Notes: generated from the sequence alone by a model not told the origin. A DNA stretch of 64,000 nucleotides from Bradyrhizobium canariense (GCF_019402665.1 NZ_VSST01000006.1:1-64000); one strand, 5' to 3'. Shown: positions 8,706 to 18,029, counted from the first letter of the stretch. Translations and numbers: made by a program.

Positions 8706-9689
8706 TTGTTCAAAGCCGTTTTGATCGAAAAGGACGAGCAAGGATACCGCGCCGGGGTGGCCGAGTTGCCCGAGGCTCGCCTTCCCGAAGGAAACGTGAC
8801 CGTCGACGTCGAGTACAGCACCCTGAACTACAAGGACGGCCTTGCGATCACCGGCAAGGGTCCGATCGTCAGATCCTTCCCGCTGGTGCCGGGGATCGAC
8901 TTCGCGGGTCTGGTCTCGTCGAGTTCCGACTCGACCTTCTCGCCGGGAGACCGGGTCGTTCTCAACGGCTGGGGGGTCGGCGAACAACACTGGGGCGGCC
9001 TGGCTCAGCGAGCCAGCGTCAAGGCCGACTGGTTGATCAAGCTGCCGGCTTCGATGCCTTCCCGCCGGGCGATGATCATCGGCACCGCCGGCTACACGGC
9101 GATGCTATCGATCATCGCCCTCGAGAAGTTTGGCATCCGCCCTGGCACGGGCGACGTGCTGGTGACCGGTGCCGGCGGGGGCGTCGGCAGCATTGCGATC
9201 ATGCTGTTGCACAAGCTCGGATTTCACGTCGTGGCTTCGACTGGAAGACCCGACGAAGGGCCGTACCTCAAGAGCCTGGGCGCAACCGAGATCATCGACC
9301 GGTCCCAATTGTCGCAACCAGGCAAGCCGCTGCAGAAGGAACGGTGGATCGCCGCGATCGACTCGGTAGGCAGCCACACCCTCGCCAACGTGTGCGCCGG
9401 CATCAAAGCGGACGGAGCCGTCGCAGCTTGTGGCATGGCGCAAGGGTTGGACTTTCCCGCAAGCGTTGCCCCCTTCATCCTGCGCGGAATCGCACTGTTC
9501 GGCATCAACAGCGTGACGCGCCCGAAGGCGGAACGCGTCGAAGCCTGGGATCGTCTTGCCGCCTTGCTCACCGAAGCCGATCTGGAGAGATCGGCGGTCG
9601 AAATCGGTCTGAGTGACGTCGTCGCCTCCGCGGAGCGCCTCATGAGTGGCCAAGTGCGCGGGCGCACGGTCGTCGACGTCAACAGGTGA
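8706..9689 (+). CDS. acuI: Acryloyl-CoA reductase AcuI/YhdH-type (zinc-free MDR family)
   Basis: A 327-residue medium-chain dehydrogenase/reductase. It shows STLNYKDGLAITGKGPIVRS, VPGIDFAGLV, the nucleotide loop VTGAGGGVGSIAIMLLHKLG, and NSVTRPKAERVEAWDRLA, all typical of AcuI/YhdH. It reduces acryloyl-CoA to propionyl-CoA with NADPH, which detoxifies acrylyl-CoA from DMSP, 3-hydroxypropionate or related substrates. The start is a TTG at 8706 with a GGAG site 5-6 nt upstream and no better ATG. It forms an operon with the TetR gene. Confidence 0.85.
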   Translation: MFKAVLIEKDEQGYRAGVAELPEARLPEGNVTVDVEYSTLNYKDGLAITGKGPIVRSFPLVPGIDFAGLVSSSSDSTFSPGDRVVLNGWGVGEQHWGGLAQRASVKADWLIKLPASMPSRRAMIIGTAGYTAMLSIIALEKFGIRPGTGDVLVTGAGGGVGSIAIMLLHKLGFHVVASTGRPDEGPYLKSLGATEIIDRSQLSQPGKPLQKERWIAAIDSVGSHTLANVCAGIKADGAVAACGMAQGLDFPASVAPFILRGIALFGINSVTRPKAERVEAWDRLAALLTEADLERSAVEIGLSDVVASAERLMSGQVRGRTVVDVNR

Positions 9690-9751
9690 CTTCGACCCTG
9701 AAAAACTGCGATGCGACTGTAGCGGACCGGGCTTCGAAAACCAGACGACGA

Positions 9752-9900
9752 CTACGGCCCACCCAAACGGGAGATTTCGAAACGATGGCCGTCCTCGCGG
9801 CGGTATCGCCACCACACGACGGCGGCGAGCATGCCCGCGAGGACCACGCCGGGGAGCAATCCGCCGGTGAACAGCGCCGAGATCGACACGCCCGCGACTG
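9752..9900 (-). pseudogene. Fragment of a TRAP transporter large permease (DctM-like)
   Basis: The minus strand encodes VSISALFTGGLLPGVVLAGM followed by LAAVVWWRYRRED, which closely resembles an internal stretch of DctM-type TRAP permeases. Both flanks stop matching, and the full family needs about 430 residues, so this is a relic of about 50 codons. It lies in a gene-poor, decayed patch beside other fragments. Confidence 0.55.
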
Positions 9901-10041
9901 GTTCCGGCGCTCGCTGCGGCCGCAGACAGGTGGCGAGAGCGGCCAGCAGGACGACCTCTACGAGATCTTCCTGTTCGGACCCCACGGCTGACGACTTCGC
10001 CCAAGCGCCGGCGCTCGAGCTTCCCCTGACACTGAAGGTAA

Positions 10042-10556
10042 TCAGACAAGACCGACGCTGCGCTGCAGCTCGCCGAGACGGGCCGCCGCCTCGACGCCAT
10101 CGACCGCAAGATACTGACGGTGCTTCAAGAGGACGCCTCGCTCTCGGTCGCGGAGATTGGCGACCGGGTCGGCCTGTCGTCCACGCCGTGCTGGAAGCGC
10201 ATTCAGCGGCTGGAGGCCGACGGGGTGATCCTCAAGCGCGTCTCTTTGGTCGACCAGAACAAGAACGGCCTCGGTCTCTCTGTGTTGGTCTCCGTGGAAA
10301 GCTCCGATCACTCCGGTGTCTGGCTGAAGCGCTTCGCGGCGGCGGTCAGCGCCATGCCCGAGGTGATGGAGTTTACCGAATGGCCGGCGACATCGACTAT
10401 ATGCTGCGCGTCGTCATTCCGGACATGCAGAGCTACGACGTTTTCTACAAGAAGCTGATCCACGTCGCCCCGCTCAAGAACGTCACCTCGCGCTTTGCGA
10501 TGGAGAAGATCAAGTCGATTACGGCCCTGCCGGTGCCGGCCCTGATGACCGAGTAA
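10042..10556 (+). pseudogene. Lrp/AsnC-family regulator, frameshifted
   Basis: Frame one reads RRLDAIDRKILTVLQEDASL, SVAEIGDRVGLSSTPCWKRI (the Lrp HTH) and onward to AMPEVMEF. Frame two then continues with RMAGDIDYMLRVVIPDMQSY and ends near 10556. The family sequence would be EFYRMAGD. The DNA has three T where four would keep the frame, near 10371, so a 1-nt deletion explains the break. In addition, no ATG/GTG/TTG stands before the HTH after the in-frame stop at 10039, so the start is also lost. A sequencing error could explain the frameshift but not the missing start. Confidence 0.75.
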
Positions 10557-10560
10557 ACGC

Positions 10561-10819
10561 CGCACCGTTTGCGGGAAGCGACACTCCGCGGGTACAGGCA
10601 GAACAGATTGTCCCTTTGCTCGCCCGGATATCCTGTTCTACGATGAGCACCTGATCCTGTACCACCGAGTCTGCACACTCTATGGAACGGGTATGAGTAC
10701 AAAAACGGAGAAGGAGTCGCGTAGCGATGGCGATGCGGTCGATATAGAAAACGTCGCACGAGATCCATTTTGTCTCGGCGATCACTTCGCGAAGATCTCG
10801 GAAAATAAGACGTTTCCAA
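10561..10819. other. Gene-free stretch in the decayed region
   Basis: I see no supported gene here. A 56-codon plus-strand frame from about 10694 reads into the tRNA-like remnant and has no recognisable domain, so I do not call it. Confidence 0.4.
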
Positions 10820-10905
10820 TGGTCGGCGCACCAAGGCTCGAACCTGGGCCCCGCTGATTAAGAGTCTCATCTTTCATCAGCAAAGTCAGAGCTTTACCAG
10901 TAAAA
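10820..10905 (-). pseudogene. tRNA-Lys(CUU) pseudogene
   Basis: On the minus strand the 3' half is nearly intact: anticodon loop CTCTTAA with 3' stem TCAGC, a T arm containing GGTTCGAG, then a 3' end finishing in ACCA at 10820. The 5' half is damaged. About 18 extra bases lie between the anticodon loop and a D-arm-like TGGTAAAGCTC, and no 5' acceptor strand pairs with the 3' one. It therefore cannot fold as a normal tRNA. tRNA-Lys genes are common integration sites, and such remnants often mark old insertion or recombination events. Confidence 0.55.
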
Positions 10906-11061
10906 AGCACTCGAAGCCAGACTTTATGGATCAATAGGTTGCAGCGGGAATGTAAATCGCATCCGGCGTTTTTTCCGACCTGCTATCCCTGCATCCCGCA
11001 CGTAAGTAGCGATCGAAAAGCTCAACAAAGCAATGAAACTTGCACCTTGCCTGGAAAACAG

Positions 11062-11208
11062 AGGACTGGTCACGAGATCCTCGAATGGTACGGCATGACC
11101 GAGACCGGCATGATCGCCTCCAATCCGTATGAAGGACCGCGCATCCCCGGCTCCGTGGGCCGCTCCCTGTCCGCCGTTGAAGTTCGCATCACGGATCCCG
11201 ATACTGGC
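11062..11208 (+). pseudogene. Fragment of an AMP-forming acyl-CoA ligase (malonyl-CoA synthetase MatB-like)
   Basis: The plus strand reads RTGHEILEWYGMTETGMIAS, then NPYEGPRIPG and VEVRITDPDTG, which is the YGMTET adenylate-forming motif and flanking sequence of MatB-type ligases. The match begins and ends abruptly, about 50 of some 500 residues, so this is a relic. It lies within 1.3 kb of a TRAP permease fragment. Confidence 0.6.
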
Positions 11209-11259
11209 TCCCAGGCAAGCTCTCGGGCCTTTTCTGAAAGCTGATATCCTCTTTCTAGC

Positions 11260-13035
11260 TCAGCTCGAGGATAATTGCCGATCATCGAGGCCGTGGCGAA
11301 TGGTTGTCGCTGCATCATCGTCACCAGTCGCACCCGCGATGTGACGGCCGGCAATATAGCCAAAGGTCATCGCCGGACCGAGATTGATGCCGCCTGAGGG
11401 GTAATAACCGCCCATCACGCTCGCCATGTCGGCGCCGACCGCGTGCAGCCCCGGTATCGGTCGGCCTTCACAGTTGAGAACCCGGCTACGTTCGTCCGTC
11501 TTCAGGCCGGCGAACGTGCCGAAGCTGCCGGGCAGCACCTTCACAGCGTAGAATGGTCCGATTTCGATCGGTGCTACGCAGGGATTGGGTTTCACGTTCG
11601 CATCGCCCCCCTTGCGGTTGAAGGGCGTCGAGCCGCGTCCGAATGCAGGATCCTCGCCCCGTCGCGCGTGATGATTGTATCCGTCGAGCGTCCGGCACAG
11701 GCCTTCCGGATCGATGCCGCAGGCGCGCGCCAATTCTTCCGCGGTCCGGCCGACTTTGATGTAGCCAGATCTAATATAGGGCGCAACGGGCAAGGGAGCC
11801 GGCCGCGAGATGCCAAGACCGTACCGTCGCTGGAAGCTGCGGGTGCAGATTAGCCAGGATGCGACCTCCTGACCCGGCAGCGTTTCACGGATCATGGCGC
11901 TGACGTAATCGTAGTAGCCGTCGGCCTCGTTCACAAAGCGGCGACCGTCCGCCAAGACCGCAATAATGCCGGGCTTCGCCCGTTCGATGATATGGGGAAA
12001 GCGTCCCACCTTCCCGTCCGGATAGGGGACCAGCGAGACCGGGCACCAAGCGCCCGAGGAAGCGAGGGATCTGTCTACTTCACCGCCTGCCCGTTCGCCG
12101 AGACGCAGACCGTCGCCCGAGACAGAGTCCGGCGTGACCGACCAATGTTCTTCTCCCGAGGGCGTGTAGCCGAACAGCTCGCGTCGGCGCTCCCGATCGT
12201 GCGGAAAGCCGCCACTCGCCAGAATCGTCCCACGACGAGCGCGGATAGCGTAGTCGGCGTTCGGACCACCGACAATCGCACCTGTCACCACACCAGCCTC
12301 GACGATGAGACGCCTTGCGGGCGCCGACACGCGGATTTCGACGCCGAGGTCCGCGGCTGAGAGGCCGAGCCGTGCGGCCAATGCATTGCCGTTCACGAGT
12401 TGAGTCGCCCGGCCAAACAGTGCCAGGTCGAGAAGGTGGCGACCAACCCGTCGCGCGACGTGGAATGTGGAGCGAACCGAGCGCGTGACGCTCATGAACG
12501 CTGCCAGATCCGCGCCCGCCATGATCGGCAATCCCAGAAAGGACGTTTCGCGCAGCGGCCGCCTGAGCTTGCCGAATAGAGCACCGAGCTTCCGTCCGTT
12601 GAAAGGCGCCGCGCAGACCTGGTGGCCGCCTGTTGCGGCCCCTGGCGTCGCGCCATGCATATCCGGGATGGCGTTGCCATCTACGAATTGGAGTTGGGTG
12701 TGACGCTCAAAGAACGCGACCATGCGTGGTGCTGCATCGAGAAACGCATCTACCTTGGCCGGGACGTATCGATTGCCGAGTTCGTTGCGGAGATAAGTGC
12801 GTGGAGCCTCTGGGTCTTCGTGGATGCCGGCACGGCGGGCAAGCGGATTGCCTGGCACCCACATCCAGCCGCCTGACCACGCCGTCGCGCCGCCGAACAC
12901 AGCTTCCTTCTCGACGACGATCACCTTCAGGCCGTGCCATGCCGCGGTGACAGCCGCTGACAAGCCGCCGGCGCCCGAGCCGATGACAAGCACATCACAC
13001 TCATCCGGTTTGCTTGCATCTGATCTCAAGGGCAT
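11260..13035 (-). CDS. FAD-dependent dehydrogenase (3-ketosteroid dehydrogenase/fumarate reductase flavoprotein family)
   Basis: A 591-residue flavoprotein. The dinucleotide loop VLVIGSGAGGLSAAVTAAWH is near the N-terminus, FGGATAWSGG is the FAD/substrate contact, and GGYYPSGGINLGPAMTFGYI near the C-terminus is typical of KstD/FrdA-like enzymes. The ATG at 13035 is preferred because a GAAGGATG site precedes it; an ATG at 13059 is also possible. It is the last gene of the LacI-linked operon. It probably oxidises or desaturates a ring or hydroxylated compound brought in by the ABC importer. The substrate is not known, and steroid work is not implied by the neighbours. Confidence 0.78.
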   Translation of the reverse strand: MPLRSDASKPDECDVLVIGSGAGGLSAAVTAAWHGLKVIVVEKEAVFGGATAWSGGWMWVPGNPLARRAGIHEDPEAPRTYLRNELGNRYVPAKVDAFLDAAPRMVAFFERHTQLQFVDGNAIPDMHGATPGAATGGHQVCAAPFNGRKLGALFGKLRRPLRETSFLGLPIMAGADLAAFMSVTRSVRSTFHVARRVGRHLLDLALFGRATQLVNGNALAARLGLSAADLGVEIRVSAPARRLIVEAGVVTGAIVGGPNADYAIRARRGTILASGGFPHDRERRRELFGYTPSGEEHWSVTPDSVSGDGLRLGERAGGEVDRSLASSGAWCPVSLVPYPDGKVGRFPHIIERAKPGIIAVLADGRRFVNEADGYYDYVSAMIRETLPGQEVASWLICTRSFQRRYGLGISRPAPLPVAPYIRSGYIKVGRTAEELARACGIDPEGLCRTLDGYNHHARRGEDPAFGRGSTPFNRKGGDANVKPNPCVAPIEIGPFYAVKVLPGSFGTFAGLKTDERSRVLNCEGRPIPGLHAVGADMASVMGGYYPSGGINLGPAMTFGYIAGRHIAGATGDDDAATTIRHGLDDRQLSSS

Positions 13036-13111
13036 GGTGACATCCTTCTCATCGCGCATTTGCGTTGGCTTGTGATGAATTCAAGAGCGCGCGCGCCCGC
13101 CCTGGGGCGTG

Positions 13112-13960
13112 CTACCTCGCGGCATGCCGTTCGAAGAACCTTCTGGACGAACCGGCGACGGACTGAATGCGCCGGATGGTCGACCAATTCGCTTCTGCCG
13201 CAATCGGCGTCTCGATTACGAGCTGCGTCGCTTTTGGAAGCGCGTCCACTAGTTCATGAAGCGGCATGCTCCCCGTTCCAAGATGCAGCCGCGAACCGCG
13301 GGCTTCGGTAGGCAGATCTTTCAGTTCGGGAGAGATTTGAATTGCATCGGAGAGCTGCGCATAGGCGATACGGTTGGCGGAAATGCCCGCGACATCTTGC
13401 GGCGTGCCACCCGCGCGATACAGATGCAGGGTGTCGATAATCAGCCCAGCATTCGAACGGCCCGCAGCCTCGACTAGGTCAAGCGCGTCCTTCCAGGTGG
13501 CAATATCGCGGTAAAGCATGAACTCGACCCCGACATGCAAGCCGAACCGGGCCGCCTCGTCGCAGAGGCGCCCGAACAGGTCGATACGCTGTGTCGGTTC
13601 GAGATATGCGCTGTTGCCGATCACCTCTGTGCCAATAGATGAAATGTGAGTGGCACCCAGTTCCGCTCCAACTTCAAGCGCAGGACGAAACTTTTCAAAA
13701 TCGCTGGCTGGCGAGAGGATAAACGCTTCGACGTCGAATATGCGCATGTTGTGCGACTTCAACGCCGATTTGACTTTGCGGACGACCTCCGGCCGTCCGA
13801 CAACCTCGTGCTGGAGGGGGTGCGCGGTGGCGCTCATCAACAATAGCCCTACAGCACCAAAGCCACCGCTTGCGGCGCTTTCAATGAATTCGACGGGATC
13901 AACGCGACCGGCAGTAAGGTTGGCGACCGAGACCCGATCGAGTGTAACTTCGTTCTTCAT
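13112..13960 (-). CDS. Sugar phosphate isomerase/epimerase-like TIM-barrel protein
   Basis: A 282-residue protein with the xylose-isomerase-like (AP endonuclease 2) TIM-barrel signature: ISSIGTEVIG, HVGVEFML, AGLIIDTLHLYRAGGTP, RIAYAQLSDAI and QLVIETPI, which carry the metal-binding Glu/Asp/His residues. The ATG at 13960 is chosen over a TTG at 13966. Family members isomerise or epimerise sugars and inositols or act on related polyols. The gene lies between the FAD dehydrogenase and the ABC binding-protein gene, so it probably acts on an intermediate of the imported substrate. Confidence 0.75.
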   Translation of the reverse strand: MKNEVTLDRVSVANLTAGRVDPVEFIESAASGGFGAVGLLLMSATAHPLQHEVVGRPEVVRKVKSALKSHNMRIFDVEAFILSPASDFEKFRPALEVGAELGATHISSIGTEVIGNSAYLEPTQRIDLFGRLCDEAARFGLHVGVEFMLYRDIATWKDALDLVEAAGRSNAGLIIDTLHLYRAGGTPQDVAGISANRIAYAQLSDAIQISPELKDLPTEARGSRLHLGTGSMPLHELVDALPKATQLVIETPIAAEANWSTIRRIQSVAGSSRRFFERHAAR

Positions 13961-14017
13961 ATTCAATTCCGTCAGCGGCTCGATGATTTCGGTTGCCGGT
14001 TGCTCTGCTGCCCGCTC

Positions 14018-15088
14018 TTAGCGATAGCTAAAGCCAGTGCTTGCCGCCCACCAGTTCAAGATGGTGTCACGGTCCTTGAGTGCCTTTTCAAGATCCAGGC
14101 TCAGCAGCTTGACCTCGGCCAGGACTGGCAGCCCCTTTGGCGGCGTAACGCCATTGCGCACCGGATAAACACCGGCTTCGGCGAAGATCGTCTGCATCTC
14201 GTGACCCAGTGCGAAATCGGCCAGCAGACGGGCCGCATTTGGATGCGGCGCGTTTTTGCTGAGACCGATTGCGTTGAACTGAGCGACGCCACCGGACACC
14301 GGCACTGCCATCGTGACTGGAGCTCCCTTGGCGATGATGCCGGAGATCGCAGTCGTGATGTTGAAAAAGTCAAGCGGCCGTTCGCCCGTTTGCAGCTTCG
14401 TGGCCATGACGCCCATCGAAGGGTTCAATTCACCCTTGGCGCTGCGGAAGCCTTTTAGGATGGCGCCGCCTTTTTCGGGGCCGAATGTCTGATAGATCGC
14501 TGCGACGGTCGCGAACGTCGCCGAGGACGAGCCCGGATTCGACATGGCGCCGAGGCCATCCCATTCGGCCGGCGGGCTGATGTAATCCGTCCAATCCTTC
14601 GGCACTTGCTTGTTAGCCATGGAATCGTGGTTGTAGGCAAACAAAATGAGGTTTCCATTGCCGCGAACATAGCCGCCGCCTGGTGGAAGACCGAGCTCGC
14701 TTAAACTCCCGGCTTCATCGCTCGCAAAGTCCGCCAAGTACCCCGAAGTTTTCGCCGTGATGACGGTATCCTCGGCCTGATACATCACATCTAACAACGG
14801 CTTTCCAGCCGCGTTCTCGGCGACAAAGCGGTTGTATATCTGCCACGCATCACCGGTGGCGGACGTTACTTTGATCTTCGGGTATTTGGCGCCAAACGCC
14901 TTAAGCAACAACGGAACGGTGAATGGATCGCCGTAGACGACCAACTGGCCTTCCTTTTCCGCTGCCGCGACAAGCGTCGCATCTGCTGCGAACGCCGTCT
15001 GAGCAGTGGACAATCCACCCAATGCGCTGAGGACACCTGCGACTGCCAAACTTTGAAATACTTTGAAGCTGGCCCTTTTCATTCCCAT
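14018..15088 (-). CDS. ABC transporter periplasmic substrate-binding protein (family 1)
   Basis: A 356-residue protein with a signal peptide (cleavage expected near QTAFAADATL) followed by LVAAAEKEGQLVVYGDPFTV, a start typical of iron(III)/phosphonate/polyamine-type family 1 binding proteins. It is followed on the chromosome by the isomerase and preceded by the ATPase and permease, so it is the receptor of this importer. Iron is unlikely given the catabolic neighbours. An organic ligand is more probable, but it cannot be named. Confidence 0.83.
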   Translation of the reverse strand: MGMKRASFKVFQSLAVAGVLSALGGLSTAQTAFAADATLVAAAEKEGQLVVYGDPFTVPLLLKAFGAKYPKIKVTSATGDAWQIYNRFVAENAAGKPLLDVMYQAEDTVITAKTSGYLADFASDEAGSLSELGLPPGGGYVRGNGNLILFAYNHDSMANKQVPKDWTDYISPPAEWDGLGAMSNPGSSSATFATVAAIYQTFGPEKGGAILKGFRSAKGELNPSMGVMATKLQTGERPLDFFNITTAISGIIAKGAPVTMAVPVSGGVAQFNAIGLSKNAPHPNAARLLADFALGHEMQTIFAEAGVYPVRNGVTPPKGLPVLAEVKLLSLDLEKALKDRDTILNWWAASTGFSYR

Positions 15089-15193
15089 TTGGTTTTCTCC
15101 CTGTAAATTTCAATATGATGAATTGTTGTCTTGTCCGCTCCGCTTCATACTTGGACGGCGCCCTGGCGCGGAACACTCCAAAGCCACGTCGAG

Positions 15194-16267
15194 CTACACC
15201 TCGCTGTCGAACAGATGGACATGCTCGGGAGCGATAGAGAGCGAGAGCTGATCGTTGATGGCGAACCGTTCGTATCCGTAAGTCACAACCAATTGCGGTC
15301 CTATTGGCGTGTCGACGCGTAGCTCGCGCCGGTCGCCGACAAACGTGACTTCTTGAACGTTGGCCGAGAGCCCGGAACCGGCGCCCTTGGCCACGCGCCA
15401 GGATTCTGGCCGCACCATGCACAAGGCATCGCGTTGCGAGGACGCATTCGCCATCTGACCTCGTGAAATGATTTCACCGGAGGGCAATGCGGCGACACTA
15501 GCCCCCTCGCTATTCGGGCGTACTGCTACCCGAAACAGATTCGCCTTGCCCAGGAATTCCGCGACGTAGCGAGCCGTTGGTCGGAAATATAGCTCCTCCG
15601 GCGGTCCCTTCTGGACCACCTTGCCTTTGCTGAACAGGAAGATCTCGTCACCCAGTGACATCGCCTCTTCCTGATCGTGCGTGACGAACAGGATCGTGGC
15701 GCCGATCCGTTGCTGTAGCTGTCGAATCTCATGACGCATCTCGACACGAAGCCGCGCATCGAGATTGCTCAACGGCTCATCCATCAGGATAAGCCTAGGA
15801 TTGCCGACGAGGCACCGGGCAATCGAGACCCGTTGCTGCTGGCCGCCTGATAATTTCATAGCGCTCTTTTCGGCCTGATCGCTCAAGCCGACAATCCTGA
15901 GCGTCTCTTGCACACGCCGTTCAATCTCGGCTTTGCCCAGTTTTTGCGCTCGCAGTGGCATCGCGACGTTGCCGGCGACTGTCAGGTGCGGCCAGACCGC
16001 ATATGACTGAAACACCATGCCAAGACGTCGCTTCTCCGGCTGGATATCAACGCCGCGGTCCGAATTGAAAACAGTATCGTCGTCGATGATGATTGAACCG
16101 CCGTTGGGTCGCTCCAGCCCGGCGATGCAGCGGAGTGTCGTCGTCTTGCCGCAGCCGCTGGCTCCCAGCAACACCGAGATCTTTCCGGTTTGAAATCCTA
16201 CGCTCAGATCATCGATCGCGCGTAATGGACCGAATGTCTTCGTCAGCCCTTCCACTCGAACGCTCAT
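15194..16267 (-). CDS. ABC importer ATP-binding protein (PotA/FbpC type)
   Basis: A 357-residue ATPase with Walker A GASGCGKTT, signature LSGGQQQRVSIARCL, Walker B LILMDEP and the H-loop FVTHDQEEAMSLGD. The C-terminal third matches the TOBE regulatory domain expected for this subfamily. It powers the two-domain permease encoded just upstream. It lies 28 bp after the permease stop. Confidence 0.92.
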   Translation of the reverse strand: MSVRVEGLTKTFGPLRAIDDLSVGFQTGKISVLLGASGCGKTTTLRCIAGLERPNGGSIIIDDDTVFNSDRGVDIQPEKRRLGMVFQSYAVWPHLTVAGNVAMPLRAQKLGKAEIERRVQETLRIVGLSDQAEKSAMKLSGGQQQRVSIARCLVGNPRLILMDEPLSNLDARLRVEMRHEIRQLQQRIGATILFVTHDQEEAMSLGDEIFLFSKGKVVQKGPPEELYFRPTARYVAEFLGKANLFRVAVRPNSEGASVAALPSGEIISRGQMANASSQRDALCMVRPESWRVAKGAGSGLSANVQEVTFVGDRRELRVDTPIGPQLVVTYGYERFAINDQLSLSIAPEHVHLFDSEV

Positions 16268-16295
16268 GTCGTACCTCTCTCGTGGAGCGTCACGG

Positions 16296-18029
16296 TCAAA
16301 CCGCCGCGACCTGCCGCTGCTTTGTTATGAGTGTCACGGTCCACATGACGCCCACGCCCATGACGAGCTGCAGCAATGAAAGTGCCGCAACCATGGAGAA
16401 TTCACCGACGGCCCAGGTATCGAAGCTGAGGATGGATAACGTCCGCGTTTCCGCCGTATAAAGAGGAAGCACCATCGACAGCTCAGAGATGAAAATGCTG
16501 TAGACCATGACCCAACTCGAAATGATGGCCGGCATCACCAGAGGCAATGTCACGCGGAACATCGTATTGCCCCAACCGAATCCGGAGATGCGGGCGCTCT
16601 CCTCAAGTTCGGGATGGATTTGAATGAGACTGCTGGTAATCGTGCGAACGGAATAGCTCACGTAGCGACCGATAAGCCCTACAATGATGATCCACATCGT
16701 CCCGTAGATGCTCAACGGCATCCAAAGCCAAAAGAAGCTGACTCCAAGCGCGAACGCAAGGCTTGGAACGGACATCGGTAGTAGCACCACGTGTTCAACG
16801 AGCCGACGCCCCCACATGCGGGTCCGCGTCGTGATCCAGGCAACGGCGAGCCCCAGCATCGTTGCCGCCGTTGCAGCGATGACCGTGACTAACAGGCTGT
16901 TGACGACTGTCGCCCGTACATCTTCTGACTGCCATAAATACGCAACGTTGGCCGATGTGAACCGGCCTGACCACGTAAAAGTCGAAAATGCTGCCGCGGT
17001 GATGATAACGATCGGTCCGATGACAGTGAGCGTGAGATAGAACCAAATGACCGCAGCCACGACATAGCGACCGCCCGTCAGCTCAATGATTTTTGGCCGA
17101 AACCCCTTGCCAGTTACGGTGATGAAGGAACGCCCACGCAGTGCAATGCTTTGCAATATGTTCGCGAGCGTCGACATGAACATCAGGTAAATCGCGAGCA
17201 CCGCAACGATCCCGAAGCTCGGTGGAAAATGCTGTAATTCCAGGTAAATCCGCGACGTGATTAGATAGATCTCTTTCGTCATGCCGAGGAGCACCGGCGT
17301 GCCAAACAACCCGATGCTGATGACGAAGGCGAGAACGGCTCCGGAAAGGATCGAGGGGGCAACCACAGGGAGCGTGACGCTCAGCATAGTGCGTAGGCGA
17401 CTGAGCCCGCACACCTGTGCTGCCTCTTCCAGGCTCGGGTCCATGTTTCTTAGCGCCGCCGCCACGATCATCATGACATAGGGCGCGATGTAGATGCCTG
17501 TGGTCCAGATGATGCCCGTGTAGGTGTATATATCCATTGGGTCACCGAGCCCGAGACCGCGCGCGGGCAGATTGAACAGCCCCACCCGCGGCGCGCCGAT
17601 CAAGACCCAGGCAAAGGCACCAATGAACGGTGGAATGAAGATCGGCAACGTCGCCAGTTGCTCGAGCGTGCGCGCAAACGGAACATTGGTTCGCACCAGA
17701 CACCACGCCAGAACGACACCAATCGCCGTTGCGAGCATCATTGCACCAAGAGAGATCACGACGGTGTTCCACGTCGCCATCCAGTAGCCTGACTCTTTCA
17801 GAACGGCGTGCAGCGCTTCGAAGGAGAGAACTGTGCGTCCATCCTGCGTCTCTAAGAAGCCACGGAGCACGAGGGCGACGAGCGGCATCAGCGCAAAAAC
17901 GGCCAGAACCACGCAGAACAGCGTCAGCCAACCTCTCTGCACGAGGACGCGCGACGGTGTCGGGGCGAAGACGTTTCGGGCTCGGCTCGCACCCGATCGC
18001 TGTGCTATCGTGGAGGTGGAAAGCATCAT
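16296..18029 (-). CDS. ABC importer permease with two fused membrane domains (FbpB-like)
   Basis: A 577-residue membrane protein with about 12 transmembrane segments and two cytoplasmic EAA loops, EEAAQVCGLS in the first half and EESARISGFG in the second, so both permease halves are fused in one chain. Start candidates are adjacent ATGs at 18029 and 18026; the open frame further upstream is not protein-like. It forms the channel of the importer with the ATPase and binding protein. Confidence 0.87.
   Translation of the reverse strand: MMLSTSTIAQRSGASRARNVFAPTPSRVLVQRGWLTLFCVVLAVFALMPLVALVLRGFLETQDGRTVLSFEALHAVLKESGYWMATWNTVVISLGAMMLATAIGVVLAWCLVRTNVPFARTLEQLATLPIFIPPFIGAFAWVLIGAPRVGLFNLPARGLGLGDPMDIYTYTGIIWTTGIYIAPYVMMIVAAALRNMDPSLEEAAQVCGLSRLRTMLSVTLPVVAPSILSGAVLAFVISIGLFGTPVLLGMTKEIYLITSRIYLELQHFPPSFGIVAVLAIYLMFMSTLANILQSIALRGRSFITVTGKGFRPKIIELTGGRYVVAAVIWFYLTLTVIGPIVIITAAAFSTFTWSGRFTSANVAYLWQSEDVRATVVNSLLVTVIAATAATMLGLAVAWITTRTRMWGRRLVEHVVLLPMSVPSLAFALGVSFFWLWMPLSIYGTMWIIIVGLIGRYVSYSVRTITSSLIQIHPELEESARISGFGWGNTMFRVTLPLVMPAIISSWVMVYSIFISELSMVLPLYTAETRTLSILSFDTWAVGEFSMVAALSLLQLVMGVGVMWTVTLITKQRQVAAV

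Noticed and set aside
8063..9616. 517-codon plus-strand frame over the TetR-acuI genes
   Set aside because: Arg/Gly-rich shadow of the real genes, spanning a gene boundary; no domain.
10694..10864. 56-codon plus-strand frame before the tRNA-like remnant
   Set aside because: It runs through the tRNA-Lys pseudogene and has no domain; probably chance.
15194..18029. Iron(III) uptake role for the FbpBC-like ABC transporter
   Set aside because: Subunit architecture matches iron importers, but LacI control and catabolic enzymes in the same operon point to an organic substrate.
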